Shown here piece after piece: positions 32,879 to 45,055 of a stretch of 64,000 nucleotides of DNA. Below the pieces are notes generated by a model that worked only from the letters and a program-made list of their open reading frames with translations, had not been told where the DNA came from and searched no databases. The stretch's first letter is position 1; each line of letters starts with the position of its first letter. The DNA comes from Halomonas sp. LBP4 (GTDB taxonomy: Bacteria > Pseudomonadota > Gammaproteobacteria > Pseudomonadales > Halomonadaceae), in NCBI RefSeq assembly GCF_003202205.1, contig NZ_PDOG01000007.1, positions 98,423 through 162,422 on the forward strand. Direction: 5' to 3'. The translations under genes and the position numbers were made by a program.

Positions 32879-33498
32879 GGGGCCTCCCGGCGCATGGCGT
32901 CCAGGGCCAGGGTGAGCCTGGCCAGGCGTCGCCCCTGGGCACGGACCAGGTGGCGCTCGTGGTCGTCGAGCGGGCGGTCGCTGCGCTTGCCGGCCAGGTG
33001 GCTCGCGCCATAGGGGGTGCCGCCGCTGGTGGTGTCCATCACCTCGGTCTCGCTGTAGGGCAGGCCGGCATAGACCATGCCGTGGTGCAGCAGTGGCAGC
33101 AGCATCGAGATCAGGGTGGTCTCCTGACCGCCGTGGAGGCTGGAGGTGGAGGTGAAGGCGCTGGCCGGCTTGTCGACCAGGGCGCCGCCCAGCCACAGCT
33201 CGCTGGTGGAGTCGATGAAGTGCTTGAGGGGGGCGGCCATGTTGCCGAACCGCGTCGGGCTGCCGATGGCCAGGCCGGCACAGTGGCGCAGGTCGTCGAG
33301 GCCGGCGTAGACCGCCCCCTCGGCGGGGATCTCCGGATCCACGGCCTCGCAGGTGGGGGAGACCGGCGGCACGGTACGCAGCCGGGCCTCGATGCCGCGG
33401 CACGACTCGACGCCGGCGGCGAGCTGTTCGGCCATGGCCCGGGTGGCACCATAGCGGGAGTAGTAGAGGATCAGCACATAGGGCAGGGGGGCGCTCAT
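32875..33498 (-). CDS. wrbA: NAD(P)H:quinone oxidoreductase WrbA
   Basis: WrbA is a flavodoxin-fold enzyme that reduces quinones by two electrons and limits semiquinone stress. The 207-residue protein shows the FMN phosphate loop YYSRYGATRAMAEQLAAG, GSPTRFGNMAAPLKHFIDSTSELWLGGALVDKPASAFTSTSS and the GGTPYGASHLAG segment. It is translationally coupled to the DUF2069 gene and lies downstream of arsC in the same direction. Confidence 0.93.
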   Translation of the reverse strand: MSAPLPYVLILYYSRYGATRAMAEQLAAGVESCRGIEARLRTVPPVSPTCEAVDPEIPAEGAVYAGLDDLRHCAGLAIGSPTRFGNMAAPLKHFIDSTSELWLGGALVDKPASAFTSTSSLHGGQETTLISMLLPLLHHGMVYAGLPYSETEVMDTTSGGTPYGASHLAGKRSDRPLDDHERHLVRAQGRRLARLTLALDAMRREAP

Positions 33499-33539
33499 CG
33501 GGGCTCCAGGCGGCGAAGAAGGGAAGGGCGGAGGCGGAC

Positions 33540-33893
33540 TCAGCGTCCGTCGATCAGGCCCAGGACATCTTCCGGAGGGCGACCGATCATGGCACGCTGG
33601 CCGTCATCGGCGATGGGGCGCTCCATGAGCCGGGGGTGGGCGACGATCGCCGCGATGACCTGCTCCTGATCCTGGAGGTCGACGTCCAGCGTCTTCCACT
33701 CCTGCTCCCCGGTGCGCACCAGCGCCTCGCCGTCGGCGTCGAGCCGCGACATCAGCTCGCGCAGTTCGCCCTCGTCGAGGGGCTCGTCGAGATAGCGGCG
33801 CACCCTGACCTCGGCGCCACGCTCCTCGAGCAGGGCGAGCGCCTGGCGCGACTTGGAGCAGCGCGGGTTATGGTAGAGGGTGATGGTGGTCAT
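33540..33893 (-). CDS. arsC: ArsC-family (glutaredoxin-dependent) arsenate reductase
   Basis: This 117-residue thioredoxin-fold protein has the catalytic cysteine in the HNPRCSKSRQAL loop at about residue 12 and the conserved Arg in ERPIADDGQRAMIGRPPE. The family turns arsenate into arsenite, but many chromosomal copies like YfgD have no proven role in arsenic resistance, and no ars operon is here. It overlaps the cyclotransferase-like gene by four bases (ATGA). Confidence 0.88.
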   Translation of the reverse strand: MTTITLYHNPRCSKSRQALALLEERGAEVRVRRYLDEPLDEGELRELMSRLDADGEALVRTGEQEWKTLDVDLQDQEQVIAAIVAHPRLMERPIADDGQRAMIGRPPEDVLGLIDGR

Positions 33894-34396
33894 GCGGACT
33901 CCTTGGTCCCGACGATGAAGAGGCGGCCATTGTAGAAGGCCGCCAGGTCGGGCCACAACCGTGCGCCCGACGGCGCCTCCTCGGGCAGGCGGCGATAGAC
34001 CCAGACCTCGCGGCCATCGACGAGCTCGACGGTGACCCGTTCGTAGCGGAGTCCCAGGCGCTCGTAGCGATCGAGCCGGGCGAGCTCCTCGGCAGAGACG
34101 TCGATCACCTCGCCCTCGACGCGCGCGCCGGGGGCCTCGACGAGGTCGAGCCCCTCGCGGCGGAAGTCTTCCAGCACCGCCGGCGTCGACTCGCCGATGC
34201 GGCCGGTGACCACCCAGCGCACCAGTCCCGAGCGCAGGGTGCCGTAGACGAACACCTCATGGCGGCCGTCGGCGATCGCCGGCAGGTCGTCCGGCGGGTC
34301 GTAGGTGAAGGGACTGAGCAGGGTCAGCCATAGCCAGCCCGCCACGGCGAGTGGCAGGCCGACCAGGGTCAGCAGCAGGAGGCGCAATCGTGTCAT
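33890..34396 (-). CDS. Membrane-anchored gamma-glutamylcyclotransferase-like protein
   Basis: This is a 168-residue protein. An N-terminal transmembrane anchor (LLLLTLVGLPLAVAGWLWLTLL) is followed by a GGCT/AIG2 fold: VFVYGTLRSGLVRWVVTG near residue 46, and GARVEGEVIDVSAEELARLDRYERLG further on, where a Glu takes the general-acid position. The substrate and reaction are uncertain. GGAGCG precedes the ATG at 34396. Confidence 0.8.
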   Translation of the reverse strand: MTRLRLLLLTLVGLPLAVAGWLWLTLLSPFTYDPPDDLPAIADGRHEVFVYGTLRSGLVRWVVTGRIGESTPAVLEDFRREGLDLVEAPGARVEGEVIDVSAEELARLDRYERLGLRYERVTVELVDGREVWVYRRLPEEAPSGARLWPDLAAFYNGRLFIVGTKESA

Positions 34397-34516
34397 GGTC
34401 GCTCCGGGCGCGCCGGTAAGAGACCATCGTGCCATGGGCGGCCGGCGCTGTCCGGCTTAAGCCGCCCGACAGGCTCTGCTAGGATGGAGATTCCCCTGAC
34501 GACCGGGAGGTGGCCC

Positions 34517-35110
34517 ATGACACAGTCGGCACGCGATGATCTGGATTTCAGGGCCCTGATGGGCGATGTGCGCCCCCTCGGGCGGGCACGCAACCGGGCC
34601 GACCCCGGCCATGCCACGCGCGGCCCCAGCGAGGCCCAGCTCGCCCGCCGGGAGAGCGCCGCCGCCGAGCCGCAGGGCCGCGACTTCCTTTCCGACGACT
34701 TCGTCGACCTGATTCCCCCCTTCGACCCGCTCGAGTACCGCCGCGACGGCATCCAGCAGGGGGTGGTGGACCGCCTGCGCCACGGCGGGTATGCGGCGCA
34801 GGCCCAGCTGCACCTGCTGCGTCGTCCGCTCGAGGAGTGCCGCCGGGCCTTGCCGTCCTTCATCCGGGAGGCCCGCGCCCATGACCTGCGCTCGGTGCTG
34901 ATCATCCATGGCCGGGGACGCGAGATCGACAGCGCCCCCAACGTGCTGCGCTCCTACCTCGCCAAGTGGCTGGCCCAGTTCGAGGAGGTCCAGGCCTATG
35001 TCTCGGCGGGGCAGGCCGACGGCGGCCTGGGGGCGACCTGGGTGATGCTGCGCAAGAGCGAACGCGCCAGGACGGCCAACAGGGAGCGTCAGCAGAAACG
35101 CCGGGGGTGA
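34517..35110 (+). CDS. smrA: Smr-domain endonuclease SmrA
   Basis: This is a 197-residue protein with an N-terminal DUF1759-like helical part (DDLDFRALMGDVRPLGRARN) and a C-terminal Smr domain: AQLHLLRRPLEECRRALPSFI, VLIIHGRGREIDSAPNVLRSYLAKWL and a YVSAGQADGGLGATWVMLRK end. Stand-alone bacterial Smr proteins nick DNA or cut RNA; the HGRG loop is conserved. GGGAGG supports the ATG at 34517. It is convergent with the DUF934 gene across a strong palindrome. Confidence 0.87.
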   Translation: MTQSARDDLDFRALMGDVRPLGRARNRADPGHATRGPSEAQLARRESAAAEPQGRDFLSDDFVDLIPPFDPLEYRRDGIQQGVVDRLRHGGYAAQAQLHLLRRPLEECRRALPSFIREARAHDLRSVLIIHGRGREIDSAPNVLRSYLAKWLAQFEEVQAYVSAGQADGGLGATWVMLRKSERARTANRERQQKRRG

Positions 35111-35212
35111 CGGACCTCCTCTTCGACCTGCCCCCGGCGCCCCTCCATCATCCAGCTGTGTTTGTCCTGGCGGCGCAGGGACACTTGGGAATCAACCACG
35201 ATGCCCAAAGCG

Positions 35213-35242
35213 CCAGGGCCCCGGCAATTGCCGGGGCCCTGG
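35213..35242. terminator. Bidirectional terminator: perfect 30-base palindrome
   Basis: CCAGGGCCCCGGCAA is followed at once by its exact complement, giving a 15-base arm with no fixed loop. It sits between the convergent smrA and DUF934 genes. An outer AACCAC (35194-35199) and GTGGTT (35242-35247) may extend it. Confidence 0.75.
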
Positions 35243-35265
35243 TGGTTCAGACGAGTCGTCGCGCG

Positions 35266-35787
35266 TCAGGCCTGACCGTTCTCGCGCAGGCGGCGTTCGA
35301 AGAGGGCTTCTGACTGGTCCACCGCCGGCTGATAGCTGACGCTGAAGGCTCCCAGGGCGCGCAGGGCGTCGTCGAGGTGTTGGTCCTCGCGCAGCGCCAG
35401 GGCGTCGAAGCCGCAGCGGGTCATGTAGAACAGCTGGTCGACCAGGACGTCACCGATGGCGCGGACCTCGCCCTCGTAGCCATGGCGTTCCCGCAGCAGC
35501 CGGGCCAGGGTATAGCCGCGACCGTCGGTGAAGGCGGGGAAGTCGATGGCGACCAGCGGCGCCTTCACCAGCTCGAGCGCCAGGGCATCGGTGAGCTCGG
35601 TGTCGCTGGGCAGCCAGGGCGCCAGGCCCTCTTCGTCGGCATGCTCGTCAAGCCACAGCGCGAGCGGCACGATCACCGGCCGGCGGGTCGGCAGGGCCTC
35701 CTCGAGGCGCGACAGCGCCCACTCGTCCTGCTCCGGCTGCCCCATCTTGATCAGGGTGCGGGCGTGTTCCAGTTGTTGATCAGGCAT
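35266..35787 (-). CDS. DUF934 protein, sulfite reductase partner
   Basis: This is a 173-residue member of the DUF934 family with ALWLDEHADEEGLAPWLPSD, VAIDFPAFTDGRGYTLARLLRERHGYEGEVRAIGDVLVDQLFYMTRCGFDAL. Genes of this family follow the cysI-type reductase in many gammaproteobacteria; the role is unknown but tied to assimilatory sulfite reduction. The start overlaps the cysI stop by eight bases, so translation is coupled. Confidence 0.87.
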   Translation of the reverse strand: MPDQQLEHARTLIKMGQPEQDEWALSRLEEALPTRRPVIVPLALWLDEHADEEGLAPWLPSDTELTDALALELVKAPLVAIDFPAFTDGRGYTLARLLRERHGYEGEVRAIGDVLVDQLFYMTRCGFDALALREDQHLDDALRALGAFSVSYQPAVDQSEALFERRLRENGQA

Positions 35788-37432
35788 AGACCCGCTCCTT
35801 GAACGGCTTGAGGCCGATTCGGCGATAGGTGTCGAGGAAGCGCTCGTCCTCGTGCCGCTGCTCCACGTAGACCTGCAGCACCTTGTCGATCACCTCGGGC
35901 ACGTCCTCGCGGAAGAAGGAGGGGCCGAGGATCTTGCCGAGCGAGGCGTCATCGGTGGCGTTGCCGCCGAGCGAGATCTGGTAGTACTCCTCGCCCTTCT
36001 TGTCGACGCCGAGGATGCCGATATGGCCGACGTGGTGGTGGCCGCAGGCGTTCATGCAGCCGGAGATATTGAGGTCCAGCGGCCCCAGGTCGTAGAGGAA
36101 GTCGAGGTCCTCGAAACGTTCCTGCAGCGCCTGGGCGATGGGGATCGACACCGCATTGGCCAGGCCGCAGTAGTCGCCGCCGGGGCAGCAGATGATGTCG
36201 TTGAGGGTGCCCACGGTGGGGTTGGCCATGCCGAGTTCCTCGAGTTCCCGCCACAGCGTCTCGAGCTCGTCCACCGGCACGTCGGACAGCACCAGGTTCT
36301 GCTCGTGGGTGACCCGCATCTCGCCGAAGCTGAAACGGTCGGCGAGATCGGCGACGGCCTCCATCTGGTCGGCGGTGACATCGCCCGGGGCGTGCTCGCG
36401 CCGCTTGAGCGACAGGGTCACCGCCTTGTAGCCCGGCACCTTGTGGTCGGTGACGTTGTTGGTGACGAAGCGCGAGAAGGCGCGATTCTCGGCGCGCAGC
36501 CGCTCGAAGTCGGCGATGGCGGCTTCGGCGACCGGACGCCGTTCGGGCTCGGGGAAGTGGGTCCGGGCGGCTTCCACCGCGGCCGGCGTGAGGGTCTGGG
36601 GGCCATCCTTGAGATGGGCCCACTCGGCCTCGACGCGGCGGCGGAACTCCTCGATGCCCAGCGCCTTGACCAGGATCTTGATGCGCGCCTTGAACTTGTT
36701 GTCACGGCGGCCGAACTGGTTGTAGACCCGTACGCAGGCTTCCAGGTAGGTGAGCAGGTGCTGCCAGGGCAGATCCTCGCGCACCACGTCACCGATCATC
36801 GGCGTACGGCCCAGGCCCCCCCCGGCGAGCACCTTCACCCGCAACTCGCCGCGGTCGTCGCGCCACAGGCGCAGGCCGATGTCGTGGACCTGGATGGCGG
36901 CACGGTCCTCGGCGGCACCGGAGACGGCGATCTTGAACTTGCGCGGCAGGAAGGCGAACTCCGGGTGCAGGGTCGACCACTGGCGGATCAGTTCGCACCA
37001 GGGCCGCGGATCCTCCACCTCGTCACCGGCGATGCCGGCAAACTGGTCGCTGGTGGTGTTGCGGATGCAGTTGCCGCTGGTCTGGATGGCGTGCATCTGG
37101 ACTTCGGCGAGCTCGCCGAGGATATCCGGCACGTCCTCCAGCGCCGGCCAGTTGAGCTGCAGGTTCTGGCGGGTGGTGAAGTGGCCATAACCGCGATCGT
37201 AGCGGCGCGTGATGGCGGCCAGGCGCCTGAGCTGATGGCTGCCGAGCATGCCGTAGGGGATGGCGATGCGCAGCATGGGCGCATGCTTCTGGATGTAGAG
37301 GCCGTTCTGCAGTCGCAGCGGGCGGAACTCATCCTCCCCGAGACGGCCGGCCAGATGACGGTCCATCTGGTCCCGGAACTGGGCGACGCGCTCATCCACG
37401 AGGGTCTGGTCGTAGGTGTCGTACCGATACAT
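35780..37432 (-). CDS. cysI: Sulfite reductase hemoprotein (nitrite/sulfite reductase family)
   Basis: This siroheme/4Fe-4S enzyme reduces sulfite to sulfide with six electrons. In the 550-residue protein the cluster cysteines are CCPGGDYC at 415-422 and GCMNACGHH from 458, the latter Cys also bridging to siroheme. Two ferredoxin-like halves are recognisable (GYGHFTTRQNLQLNWP; MRVTHEQNLVLSDVP). No flavoprotein CysJ is encoded beside it, so the electron donor must be encoded elsewhere. Sulfide made here feeds cysteine and hence MetH and Fe-S pathways. An inverted repeat upstream is a likely control site. Confidence 0.92.
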   Translation of the reverse strand: MYRYDTYDQTLVDERVAQFRDQMDRHLAGRLGEDEFRPLRLQNGLYIQKHAPMLRIAIPYGMLGSHQLRRLAAITRRYDRGYGHFTTRQNLQLNWPALEDVPDILGELAEVQMHAIQTSGNCIRNTTSDQFAGIAGDEVEDPRPWCELIRQWSTLHPEFAFLPRKFKIAVSGAAEDRAAIQVHDIGLRLWRDDRGELRVKVLAGGGLGRTPMIGDVVREDLPWQHLLTYLEACVRVYNQFGRRDNKFKARIKILVKALGIEEFRRRVEAEWAHLKDGPQTLTPAAVEAARTHFPEPERRPVAEAAIADFERLRAENRAFSRFVTNNVTDHKVPGYKAVTLSLKRREHAPGDVTADQMEAVADLADRFSFGEMRVTHEQNLVLSDVPVDELETLWRELEELGMANPTVGTLNDIICCPGGDYCGLANAVSIPIAQALQERFEDLDFLYDLGPLDLNISGCMNACGHHHVGHIGILGVDKKGEEYYQISLGGNATDDASLGKILGPSFFREDVPEVIDKVLQVYVEQRHEDERFLDTYRRIGLKPFKERVYA

Positions 37433-37500
37433 TCAGGCGTGTCCTGCTGTCGGAGCGGGTGAAGGAATATGCCGTAAAGGCACCATACTCCTCTTCCTAT

Positions 37501-37530
37501 ATTCTATGAAAGAATAAATGATCATAGAAT
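37501..37530 (-). promoter_or_regulatory. Candidate operator/promoter region of cysI
   Basis: ATTCTATGA (37501-37509) and TCATAGAAT (37522-37530) are exact complements 12 bases apart in an AT-rich patch 70-100 bases before the cysI start. LysR-type regulators of sulfur genes such as CysB bind sites of this general AT-rich kind, but the match to CysB is not proven. Confidence 0.5.
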
Positions 37531-37561
37531 TCGAGTGAAGGGTTATTAAGGTCGGGGGGGG

Positions 37562-38890
37562 TCAGACCTGTAGCTGCAGCCAGCGTCGTCGCTGCCAGAT
37601 CACGGCGAACCAGGCCGAGTTGAGGCAGCGATAGCCCAGCTGCACCCACCAGATGCCGAGCAGGCCATGGTCCAGCACCACCCCGACCCACCACGCCAGC
37701 GGCAGGAACACCAGCCACTGCATGGTCAGGGTCGCTGTCATCACCATACGGTTGGCGCCGGCACCAAGCAACGCCTGGGCCAGGACCAGGGCGGCGGCAT
37801 CGAGCACGATCATGGCCGCGGTCAGCTGCAGCGGCACCCGGCCCAGCGCGATCAGCGCCGGGTCGTGCAGGAAGAGCCCCAGCACCGCGTCGGGGAACAG
37901 CGCCATCGGCAGCGCCAGGGCCGCCAGGCAGGGCCAGGCCAGGTGCACCACCTCCCAGCCCCAGCGATGGGCGTCCCGATGCGCCTGGCGGCCGAGCGCC
38001 TGGCCGACCAGGCTCATCGCCGCCATGCCCAGGCCCACGCCGGGCAGGATCAGCAGCAGCGACAGGTTCACCAGCACGTGGCCCACCGCCACGCTGCCGG
38101 TGTCGATGCGCCCGAGCATCCAGAACAGCACGGCATAGCCGGCGGCGAACCACAGCTGCTGGAAGGAGTGGGGGGTAGCCAGGCGCAGGGTGGTGAGCAT
38201 GGTCAGTCGTTGTGGCAGGCCGGCCAGGAAACCGCTGGTGGTGGCGTGGCGGGTGCTGAGCAGGGCCCAGATCGCCAGGCCGACGAACAGCGACAGGCTG
38301 GTGCCGGCCCCGGCGCCGGCGGCGCCCATGGCCGGCAGGCCGAACAGGCCGAAGATCAGGCCGATACTCGCGATTACGTTGACCAGGTGCATGAACAGGA
38401 TGATGCGCAGGTAGATGCCGGTCTGCTGGATGCCGTTCCAGTAGCCGCGGAAGCAGAAGATCATCGCCACCGGAACGAGGGAGACCACCCGCCAGCGGAA
38501 ATACGCCACCGCCACCGCATTGACCGCCGGGTCCTGGTTGATCAGCGCCAGCAGGCGCGGTGCCTGCCACAGGCAGAGCAGCGCCAGCGGGCCGGCGACC
38601 GTCAGGGCGATCAGCAGGCCGGCGTTGAGCGCCATCGCCCGCTGCCCCCAGTCCTCCTCGCCGTGGCGGCGGGCGGTCTGGGCCTGGACGCCGGAGGAGA
38701 GCCCGAAGACCACGGCGGTGATCAGGAACATGGCGTAGCCGCCGATGCCGACGCCGGCCAGGGGGACCTCGCCCAGCGATCCCACCAGGGCCGCATCGAC
38801 CAGGTTGAGCAGGCTCTGGGAGAGCATCCCGGCGATGATCGGCAGGGCCAGGTGCAGGATCGTCTGGCGGCGGGTGGTCTCGGGCAGCAT
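37562..38890 (-). CDS. MATE-family multidrug/Na+ efflux transporter
   Basis: This is a 442-residue membrane protein with twelve predicted helices in two MATE repeats. Family marks are LALPIIAGMLSQSLLNLVDAALVGSLG near the N-terminus, GVQAQTARRHGEED after helix 2, and GLGMAAMSLVGQALGRQAHRDAHRWGWEV at the start of the second half. DinF-like and NorM-like members export cationic drugs with H+ or Na+. The ATG at 38890 begins MLPETTRRQTILHLALP; sequence before it does not look coding. It is followed by cysI in the same direction. Confidence 0.88.
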   Translation of the reverse strand: MLPETTRRQTILHLALPIIAGMLSQSLLNLVDAALVGSLGEVPLAGVGIGGYAMFLITAVVFGLSSGVQAQTARRHGEEDWGQRAMALNAGLLIALTVAGPLALLCLWQAPRLLALINQDPAVNAVAVAYFRWRVVSLVPVAMIFCFRGYWNGIQQTGIYLRIILFMHLVNVIASIGLIFGLFGLPAMGAAGAGAGTSLSLFVGLAIWALLSTRHATTSGFLAGLPQRLTMLTTLRLATPHSFQQLWFAAGYAVLFWMLGRIDTGSVAVGHVLVNLSLLLILPGVGLGMAAMSLVGQALGRQAHRDAHRWGWEVVHLAWPCLAALALPMALFPDAVLGLFLHDPALIALGRVPLQLTAAMIVLDAAALVLAQALLGAGANRMVMTATLTMQWLVFLPLAWWVGVVLDHGLLGIWWVQLGYRCLNSAWFAVIWQRRRWLQLQV

Positions 38891-38949
38891 CCGTCTTCCG
38901 GTCGGTGGTGAAGGCGGACCCGCGCGTGAGCGGGCCCGGCGCCTGGCTC

Positions 38950-42675
<3,726 letters not shown>

Positions 42676-43043
42676 GGGTCGGGTCTGTCTCCAGCGTGGG
42701 AAGCGTCGGGAATCTCTCGGACTGGCCGCGGGGCGCCTGGGGCGTCTTGTTCGTCTCACCGGGGTGAGCGCATGCGGTCCAGCGGCAGGCTCTCCACCCT
42801 CGGGTCGGGTGGTACAGCGGCCGAATCAGCCCGTCATGGTAGCAAAAGCCGGCGCCATGGGGCAGGGGGAGCACGCAGGCGGGTCGTGCCGAGGGGGATG
42901 CGGCTATAACCGAGCAATTCACTCGGGATTGTCTCGCGACGCGTGCTCGCTTACCATGAGAGGCATGACATTCCCGGCGCGCGGCGCCCCGACCGGGAGC
43001 GGTGGACTCCCCGCCGTGCCGCGGCCCGACCAGCGAGAGCATC
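42676..43043. other. Intergenic region metH/nfuA without gene
   Basis: These 368 bases separate the divergent metH and nfuA genes. In the metH direction the leader holds a short hairpin (CACCC-GACCCGA-GGGTG). I looked for cobalamin and S-adenosylhomocysteine riboswitch sequence boxes and did not find them. The promoters of both genes should lie here, but no convincing -10/-35 pairs stand out. Confidence 0.4.
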
Positions 43044-43634
43044 ATGAGCGACAGCATCCAGATCACCGACAGCGCCCAGGACTACCTTGCCGAGCTGCTC
43101 GAGAAGCAGAGCGTCGAGGGCATCGCCGTGCGCATCTTCATCACCCAGCCGGGCACGCCCTACGCCGAGACCTGCCTGGCCTACTGCCGGCCCGGCGAGG
43201 AAGAGCCCAGCGACGAGCGTCTCGACCTCGAGAAGCTCGCCGTCTATCTCGACAAGCACAGCATCCCGTTCCTCGAGGAGGCGGTGGTCGACTTCAACGC
43301 CGACCGCATGGGCGGCCAGCTGACCATCAAGGCCCCCAATGCCAAGATGCCCAAGGTCAATGCCGACAGCCCGCTGGAGGATCGCGTCAACTACATCCTC
43401 TACAGTGAGATCAACCCCGGGCTCGCCGCTCACGGCGGCGAGATCAAGCTGGTCGAGCTCACCGAGAACCAGGTGGCGGTGCTGGCCTTCGGCGGCGGCT
43501 GCCAGGGTTGTGCCGCGGTCGACCTGACCCTCAAGGAGGGCGTCGAGCGGACCCTGATGGAGCGTATCCCGGAGCTGGCCGGCATCCGCGACGTGACCGA
43601 CCATACCGACACGACCAACGCCTATTATCGCTGA
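43044..43634 (+). CDS. nfuA: Fe-S biogenesis protein NfuA
   Basis: This Fe-S carrier delivers 4Fe-4S clusters and repairs lipoyl synthase. The 196-residue protein has an N-terminal A-type-like domain with degenerate cysteines (ETCLAYCRPGEE) and a C-terminal Nfu domain with the cluster CxxC in FGGGCQGCAAVDLTLKEGVERTL near residue 152. The ATG at 43044 gives the expected MSDSIQITDSAQDYLAELL. A 19-base GGGGTCTGACCCC-type repeat follows the stop. Confidence 0.95.
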   Translation: MSDSIQITDSAQDYLAELLEKQSVEGIAVRIFITQPGTPYAETCLAYCRPGEEEPSDERLDLEKLAVYLDKHSIPFLEEAVVDFNADRMGGQLTIKAPNAKMPKVNADSPLEDRVNYILYSEINPGLAAHGGEIKLVELTENQVAVLAFGGGCQGCAAVDLTLKEGVERTLMERIPELAGIRDVTDHTDTTNAYYR

Positions 43635-43652
43635 ACTGCGCGGGTCGGTCTC

Positions 43653-43671
43653 TGGGGTCTGACCCCATAGG
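43653..43671. repeat. Short palindromic repeat (GGGGTCTGACCCC type)
   Basis: TGGGGTCTGACCCCATAGG here is the same 18-19-base sequence found as an inverted pair at 16507-16524 and 16577-16594; a shortened form, GGGGTCAGACCT, lies at 37558-37569. The core GGGGTC...GACCCC is self-complementary. Confidence 0.75.
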
Positions 43672-43703
43672 GCCTCCCGGCGCGGGCAACCTGGCGACGG
43701 CAC

Positions 43704-44771
43704 TTACGGCTGGCTCGACCGTTTCGAAGGCTCCGCATCGGCGGGGCCTTCGTCGTTTTTGGTCTCGGCCTCCGGCTCGTCCTTCGGGATTGCCTCGCCA
43801 CCCCGCGCCGTCACCGGGGTCTGCCAGAGGCAGCGGTTGAGCTGTGCCTCCAGCTCGCGCAGCCGGCGCACCTGATCCTCCAGCAGCCGCTTCTGCTCGT
43901 CGATGCGTGCCTGCAGCAAGACCTGCTCATGCTGCAGTGTCCGGGTTCGCTCCTCGGCCTGATGGCGAGCCCACTCAGTCTCCCGGTGACGCTTCTCCTC
44001 CTCGGCCAGGGCGCCACGTGCTTCCTGCACCAACTGCTGCGCCCGCTCCAGTCGCGCCTCGAGTTGCTGCAGTCGCTGGGCATGGCTCTTGTCGGCGGCC
44101 TGTCGCTCCCGGCGCGCCTCGTCGAGCAGGGACATCAGCCGCGCCTCGGCGCTCTCGTGGCGCTCCTCCTCCTGGGCCAGCCGCTCGCGATGCTGCGTCT
44201 CGCGCTCCGCCAGCGCCTGCTGGTGCTCGTGCGCCCGACGCTCGTTCTCCGCCTGCAGGCGCGCCAGCTGCTCCTCGAGCCGGTCGGCACGGGTGGCGAG
44301 GCGTGCCTGCTGCTCCGCCAGCGCCTCGCGCTCGGCCTCGCTTCGTGCCAGGGCAGCGCTGCGCTCCTCCAGTCGTTGTTCGGTGCTGGCCAGATGGGTG
44401 GCCAGGGCCGACTCGCGCTGTTCGGCATCCTCCGCCTGGCGCCTGGCCTCGCCGACCTCGTCCCGGGCCGCCTTCACCTGCTGGTTGGCCTCCTCGCGAT
44501 AGTGGCCCAGCGCCTCCCCGGCGGCTTCCTGGGCCCTGTCCCACAACGCCTCGGCCAGCTCCTGCAGCCCCTCGGGCATGCCGCGGGGCGGGGGCAGGTC
44601 ACGGTTCTCTTCCCGGCGGGTGCGCCAATGGCGCAGGTGCTCGCTGATGGTGGTGAAACTCCCGGTCCCCAGCACCTCACGCACCTTCTGCACACTGGGT
44701 GATTCGCCCCGGGCCAGCAGATCATCGATCGCCCGTTGCACGTCCTCGTAACGCACTCCACTGCGTGCCAT
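43704..44771 (-). CDS. KfrA-like DNA-binding coiled-coil protein
   Basis: This is a 355-residue protein. The N-terminal ~110 residues are a KfrA_N DNA-binding domain: YEDVQRAIDDLLARGESPSVQKVREVLGTGSFTTISEHLRHWRTRR. Residues about 115-320 are an almost unbroken alpha-helical coiled coil rich in Ala, Glu, Arg and Gln, followed by an acidic tail (PKDEPEAETKNDEGPADAEP). KfrA proteins regulate themselves and help partition plasmids as nucleoid-like filaments; this one is chromosomal. AAGGAG precedes the ATG at 44771. It is divergent from a tyrosine recombinase. Confidence 0.85.
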   Translation of the reverse strand: MARSGVRYEDVQRAIDDLLARGESPSVQKVREVLGTGSFTTISEHLRHWRTRREENRDLPPPRGMPEGLQELAEALWDRAQEAAGEALGHYREEANQQVKAARDEVGEARRQAEDAEQRESALATHLASTEQRLEERSAALARSEAEREALAEQQARLATRADRLEEQLARLQAENERRAHEHQQALAERETQHRERLAQEEERHESAEARLMSLLDEARRERQAADKSHAQRLQQLEARLERAQQLVQEARGALAEEEKRHRETEWARHQAEERTRTLQHEQVLLQARIDEQKRLLEDQVRRLRELEAQLNRCLWQTPVTARGGEAIPKDEPEAETKNDEGPADAEPSKRSSQP

Positions 44772-45055
44772 GCGGTTCTCCTTGGTCGGTCGCTCGGCCG
44801 GGTGACGCCGGCGAGCCGTCGGGGCGGCTGTCGCCCTCCCTTTCCCTTCGCAGGATACCCCATGGCGCCACACCAGGGAAGGTTATTACATAATACGTAA
44901 AGCGTAATTTTATTTACGACAAAGACAATAAAAGCAAGATTACCCGGCTTATCTTGATTTTATTTCACTATGGCCGGACAATCTGCCGGCAGCAAACGGG
45001 CCGCTGGGAGGCCGATGGCGAAGGAGGGAGGGGCGATGCGAACGAGGAGGCGAGC
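44772..45055. promoter_or_regulatory. AT-rich divergent promoter region with palindromes
   Basis: In an otherwise GC-rich region, 44880-44975 is AT-rich. TTACATAATACGTAA at 44886-44900 is an imperfect palindrome and CGTAATTTTATTTACG at 44903-44918 carries perfect CGTAA/TTACG arms. They are natural candidates for KfrA operator sites controlling both divergent genes. Confidence 0.6.

Noticed and set aside
32394..33011. Long in-frame extension upstream of pdxH
   Set aside because: It overlaps the DUF2069 and wrbA genes in another frame, while the pdxH ATG at 32393 has a strong ribosome-binding site and the family N-terminus.
42676..43043. Possible cobalamin or SAH riboswitch before metH
   Set aside because: The conserved boxes of these riboswitches could not be found in the leader; only a short simple hairpin is present.
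44786..44873. 34-codon N-terminal extension of the KfrA-like protein
   Set aside because: The KfrA domain starts at the ATG at 44771, which has AAGGAG directly upstream; the extension has no conserved sequence.
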